DNA from: Lichenicola sp964245345
GTDB lineage: Bacteria; Pseudomonadota; Alphaproteobacteria; Acetobacterales; Acetobacteraceae
DNA: 14,603 nucleotides
Direction of reading: 5' to 3'
Assembly (NCBI GenBank): GCA_964245345.1
Contig: CAXTMS010000075.1
Span: forward strand, 1-14,603
Both the position numbers and the translations under genes were made by a program. Below are positions 11,943 through 14,603 of the stretch, one piece after another. Position 1 is the first letter of the stretch; every line of letters begins with the position of its first letter. The notes below the pieces were generated by a model, which saw only the letters and a list, made by a program, of their open reading frames with translations, had not been told where the DNA came from and did no database searches.

Positions 11943-14021
11943 GTGCCCGAGCTGTTCATCGAGCTGTTCTGCGAGGAGATTCCGGCACGGATGCAGGAAC
12001 CGGGCGCCGAGGCGCTGCTCCGGGCGGTGACGGAAGCGCTGGCGCCGCTCCTGCCGGCCGGAGGACGGAGCTGGTCCGGGCCGAGGCGGATCGCCGCGTC
12101 GCTATTGGTGGCGGACGGGGTGGCGGCGAGCGAGCAGGAGGAACGGGGACCGCGCGACGGCGCCCCGGAGCAGGCGGTCGCCGGGTTCCTGCGCAAGCAC
12201 GGCGCGGACCGGTCTGCGCTCCGGTCGGAGAACGGGTTCTGGGTGCTGCGCCGGCGGAGCCCGGCGGTGTCGTCGGCCGCGCTGGTGGCGGACGCGATGC
12301 CGGGCGTGCTGCGCCGGTTCACGTGGCCGAAGTCGATGCGCTGGGGCGTCGGGAGCGCGTTCACCTGGGTCAGGCCGCTGCGCCGCATCGTGTGCCTGCT
12401 GGACGGGGCGGTCATGCCGTTCGCGCTGTCGGACGGGGCGGATGACGGGCACGGGCTGCTGGCGTCGAACCTGACGGAAGGGCACCGGTTCCTGTCGCCG
12501 GGCGCGGTGGCGGTGTCCGGAGCCGAGGACTGGCAGGCGGCGCTCGGACACCGGCACGTGGTGGCGGATGCGGTTGAGCGCCGGCGCCTGGTGTCGGACG
12601 GCATCACCGCCGCCGCCGCGTCGGAAGGCCTGACGGTGGTGCCGGACACCGGGTTGCTGGACGAGGTGGCGGGACTGGTGGAATGGCCGGTGGCGCTGCT
12701 GGGGCGGATCGACCACGGCTTCATGGACCTGCCGCCGGAGGTGATGCAGGTGTCGATGCGGGTGAACCAGCGCTACTTCGCGCTGCGCACCCCCGACGGC
12801 CGGGCGGCGGCGCGGTTCGCGTTCGTGGCCAACATGGTGCCGCATGACGGGGGCGCCACCATCGTTGCCGGCAACGAGCGCGTGCTCAGGGCGCGGTTCG
12901 CCGACGCGCGGCACTTCTGGGACGGCGACCGGGCGGTGCGGCTGGCCGACCGGGTGGCGGCGCTGGAGGGAGTCACGTTCCACGCCATGCTGGGCACGCA
13001 GGGCGAGCGGGCGCAGCGGCTGTCGCAGCTGGCGGCGGCCATTGCCGGACAGATAGGGGCGGACGCGACGCAGGCGGCGCGTGCCGGGCTGCTGGCGAAG
13101 GCGGACCTGCTCACCGGCATGGTGAGCGAGTTCCCGGAGTTGCAGGGGGTGATGGGCGGCTACTACGCACGCCATGACGGCGAGGCGGAGGCGGTGGCCG
13201 AGGCGATCGCCGGGCATTACGGGCCACGTGGTCCAGGCGACGCGGTGCCGGACGCGCCGGTGGCGATGGCGCTGGCGCTGGCGGACAAGATCGACACGCT
13301 GGCGGGGTTCTTCGCCGTTGGCGAGAAGCCGGGCGGATCGGGCGATCCGTATGCGCTGCGCCGCGCCGCGCTGGGCGTGATCCGGATCGTGCGCGAGAAC
13401 CGGCTGCGCGTGGACCTCCACGCGTTGTTCCAACAGGCGATGTTTCGGCCGCCAGGCATGTCGGCTCTGGCAGCGGCACCGGCAATGAAACAGGCCCTGG
13501 CGCTGCTGCCCGGCTTCATCGCCGAGCGGCTGCGCGTGCAGCTGCGCGCGGAGGGGGCGCGGCACGACGTGCTGGCGGCGGTGTCGGCGACCGGGCCGGA
13601 GCCGGACCTCGTGCGGCTGCTGGCGCGCACGGAAGCGGTGGCGGGGCTGCTCGCGGGCGAGGACGGGCGCACCCTGCTCGGGGCGGCGAAGCGGGCGGCC
13701 AACATCCTGCGCATCGAGGAGAAGAAGGACGGGCCGCATGACGGGGCGGTCGATCCGGCGCTGCTCGAACAGGCGGATGAGCGGGCGCTGGACCAGGCGC
13801 TGGCGGAAGCAGACGCGCAAATACAGGCGGCGATGGCGTCGGAACGCTTCGAGGACGCGATAACAGCGATGGCGGCCTTGCGCACGCCGCTCGACCGGTT
13901 CTTCGACACGGTGACGGTGAACGCGGACAACCCGGCGCTGCGACGCAACCGGCTGCGGCTGCTGTCGCGTGTCAGGACGACGCTGAGCCGGGTGGCGGAC
14001 TTCGCGCTGATCGAGGGATAG
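11943..14021 (+). CDS. glyS: Glycyl-tRNA synthetase beta subunit
   Basis: The product has 692 residues, the usual size of GlyS. It begins V-P-E-L-F-I-E-L-F-C-E-E-I-P-A-R-M-Q, the typical N terminus. The central part has V-S-M-R-V-N-Q-R-Y-F-A-L-R, A-D-A-R-H-F-W-D-G-D, and the HD-like stretch A-D-L-L-T-G-M-V-S-E-F-P-E-L-Q-G with G-D-P-Y-A-L-R-R-A-A-L-G. The C terminus is a DALR-type anticodon-binding domain (about 570-690, including R-F-F-D-T-V-T-V-N and N-R-L-R-L-L-S). It binds tRNA-Gly and partners GlyQ. The GTG at 11943 gives the family's normal start; an in-frame ATG at 11916 inside glyQ would add nine residues. The ribosome site, an AGGGCGAGG-type stretch, lies in the end of glyQ, so translation is coupled. 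Confidence 0.97.
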   Translation: MPELFIELFCEEIPARMQEPGAEALLRAVTEALAPLLPAGGRSWSGPRRIAASLLVADGVAASEQEERGPRDGAPEQAVAGFLRKHGADRSALRSENGFWVLRRRSPAVSSAALVADAMPGVLRRFTWPKSMRWGVGSAFTWVRPLRRIVCLLDGAVMPFALSDGADDGHGLLASNLTEGHRFLSPGAVAVSGAEDWQAALGHRHVVADAVERRRLVSDGITAAAASEGLTVVPDTGLLDEVAGLVEWPVALLGRIDHGFMDLPPEVMQVSMRVNQRYFALRTPDGRAAARFAFVANMVPHDGGATIVAGNERVLRARFADARHFWDGDRAVRLADRVAALEGVTFHAMLGTQGERAQRLSQLAAAIAGQIGADATQAARAGLLAKADLLTGMVSEFPELQGVMGGYYARHDGEAEAVAEAIAGHYGPRGPGDAVPDAPVAMALALADKIDTLAGFFAVGEKPGGSGDPYALRRAALGVIRIVRENRLRVDLHALFQQAMFRPPGMSALAAAPAMKQALALLPGFIAERLRVQLRAEGARHDVLAAVSATGPEPDLVRLLARTEAVAGLLAGEDGRTLLGAAKRAANILRIEEKKDGPHDGAVDPALLEQADERALDQALAEADAQIQAAMASERFEDAITAMAALRTPLDRFFDTVTVNADNPALRRNRLRLLSRVRTTLSRVADFALIEG

Positions 14022-14038
14022 GCCGCCGGACGCCCGGC

Positions 14039-14587
14039 ATGATGACGGCTGGCGAGCCGGGAACGGTCGCGGCGTTGCAGGCCGCGCTGGCCGGCAGCGA
14101 CAGCACCACGGCGATCCTGGAACGATGGTGCGCGGCACACGGACCCGCCTGTCCGGGCGGCCTGGTGGCGCAGCGCCTGCCAGGGCTGGTGCGTCCGCCG
14201 GGACGGCTGCGTCGGAAGCGGCTTCGCCTGCGTCCCGGCGAGTGCGTGCGCTACCGGCGGGTGCTGTTGCGGGCGGGCTCGCTGGTGCTGTGCGAGGCGG
14301 AGAACTGGTACGTCCCGGTGCGGCTCCCGGCCTGGATGAACCGCCTGCTCGACCGCACCGCGATCCCGTTCGGTCGGGTGGTGGCGCCGCTCGGGTTCCA
14401 ACGGCACCGGCTGTCGACGGTGGCGCTGCGGCCCCCGGCGGGAGGTTCCGGCGCGGTGCCGGGGCGGCAGGCGGTGCTGCGCCAGGAGGCGATGCTGACC
14501 CGGGCCGACGGGCTGCCGTTCTGCGAGGTGGTGGAACGGTTCAGCGCGGTGCTGCTCGACCCGATCGGCAGGCTGGAACGTCCTTGA
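14039..14587 (+). CDS. Chorismate lyase/UTRA-fold-like protein
   Basis: The product has 182 residues with no signal peptide. After an N-terminal helical part (T-A-I-L-E-R-W-C, 24-31), the central region reads R-Y-R-R-V-L-L (71-77), E-A-E-N-W-Y-V-P-V-R-L (86-96), M-N-R-L-L-D-R-T-A-I-P-F-G-R-V-V (100-115), and ends with L-P-F-C-E-V-V-E (159-166). This order of motifs is that of the UbiC (chorismate pyruvate-lyase)/UTRA fold; I recognise the type from Rhodospirillales proteins without an assigned role. Chorismate lyase activity, giving 4-hydroxybenzoate for ubiquinone, is possible but unproven. It begins 17 bases after glyS and is probably in its operon. Two ATGs (14039 and 14042) are adjacent, and the ribosome site is weak. 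Confidence 0.75.
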   Translation: MMTAGEPGTVAALQAALAGSDSTTAILERWCAAHGPACPGGLVAQRLPGLVRPPGRLRRKRLRLRPGECVRYRRVLLRAGSLVLCEAENWYVPVRLPAWMNRLLDRTAIPFGRVVAPLGFQRHRLSTVALRPPAGGSGAVPGRQAVLRQEAMLTRADGLPFCEVVERFSAVLLDPIGRLERP

Positions 14588-14603
14588 CGACGTAACCTCA
14601 AGG
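14582..14603 (+). terminator. Possible terminator stem at the window end
   Basis: CCTTGA, ending in the stop codon of the UbiC-like gene, is complementary to TCAAGG at the last six bases, with a 10-base loop. The repeat may continue past the window, so its length and any T-run cannot be seen. Confidence 0.3.

Overview
The window is very GC-rich and densely packed, with frequent GTG starts and many 4-base start/stop overlaps. Protein content points to an alphaproteobacterium, probably Rhodospirillales/Acetobacteraceae. The markers are an alphaproteobacterial-type NAD regulator, a bacteriophytochrome, two-subunit glycyl-tRNA synthetase (glyQ-glyS), a DUF2076 protein, and a UbiC-fold protein of a type I associate with Rhodospirillales. 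This placement is inferred from protein families; no rRNA or tRNA gene is present. I saw no insertion sequence, CRISPR array, phage gene or integrase.

Bases 1-7799 carry ten genes on the minus strand in two blocks. Read in the direction of transcription, the first block is a tightly coupled operon: bphP (bacteriophytochrome kinase), a single-domain response regulator, a receiver-plus-histidine-kinase protein, and a NadQ-like NAD regulator. All three junctions are ATGA or GTGA overlaps. The only DNA-binding protein in this block is the NAD regulator. The second block begins 152 bases further on: an ECF sigma factor, a one-TM putative anti-sigma factor and a one-TM periplasmic metal-sensor-like protein, again with ATGA/GTGA overlaps. 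After a 79-base gap come three more genes, all for exported proteins: a small EF-loop protein, an EF-hand protein and a lipoprotein cut by the window edge. I read this as an envelope or cation-responsive sigma module.

Bases 7800-7943 are a divergent control region with two inverted repeats. To its right on the plus strand are a beta-carbonic anhydrase and, overlapping it by GTGA, a secreted endonuclease/exonuclease/phosphatase-family protein. A strong GC hairpin at 9517-9539 separates these from a convergent minus-strand gene for a DUF2076 protein with a Gln/Gly/Tyr/Pro-rich and glycine-rich low-complexity tail. Next to it, also on the minus strand, is a CoA-binding-domain protein.

A second divergent region (10918-11010) holds a good sigma-70-like promoter overlapped by a perfect 8+8 inverted repeat. 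It drives glyQ, glyS and a UbiC-like (chorismate lyase/UTRA fold) protein on the plus strand up to the window end. No stretch over 300 bases lacks a gene. The most interesting points are the phytochrome-NAD regulator operon, the sigma factor/EF-loop cluster, and the inverted repeat on the glyQS promoter.
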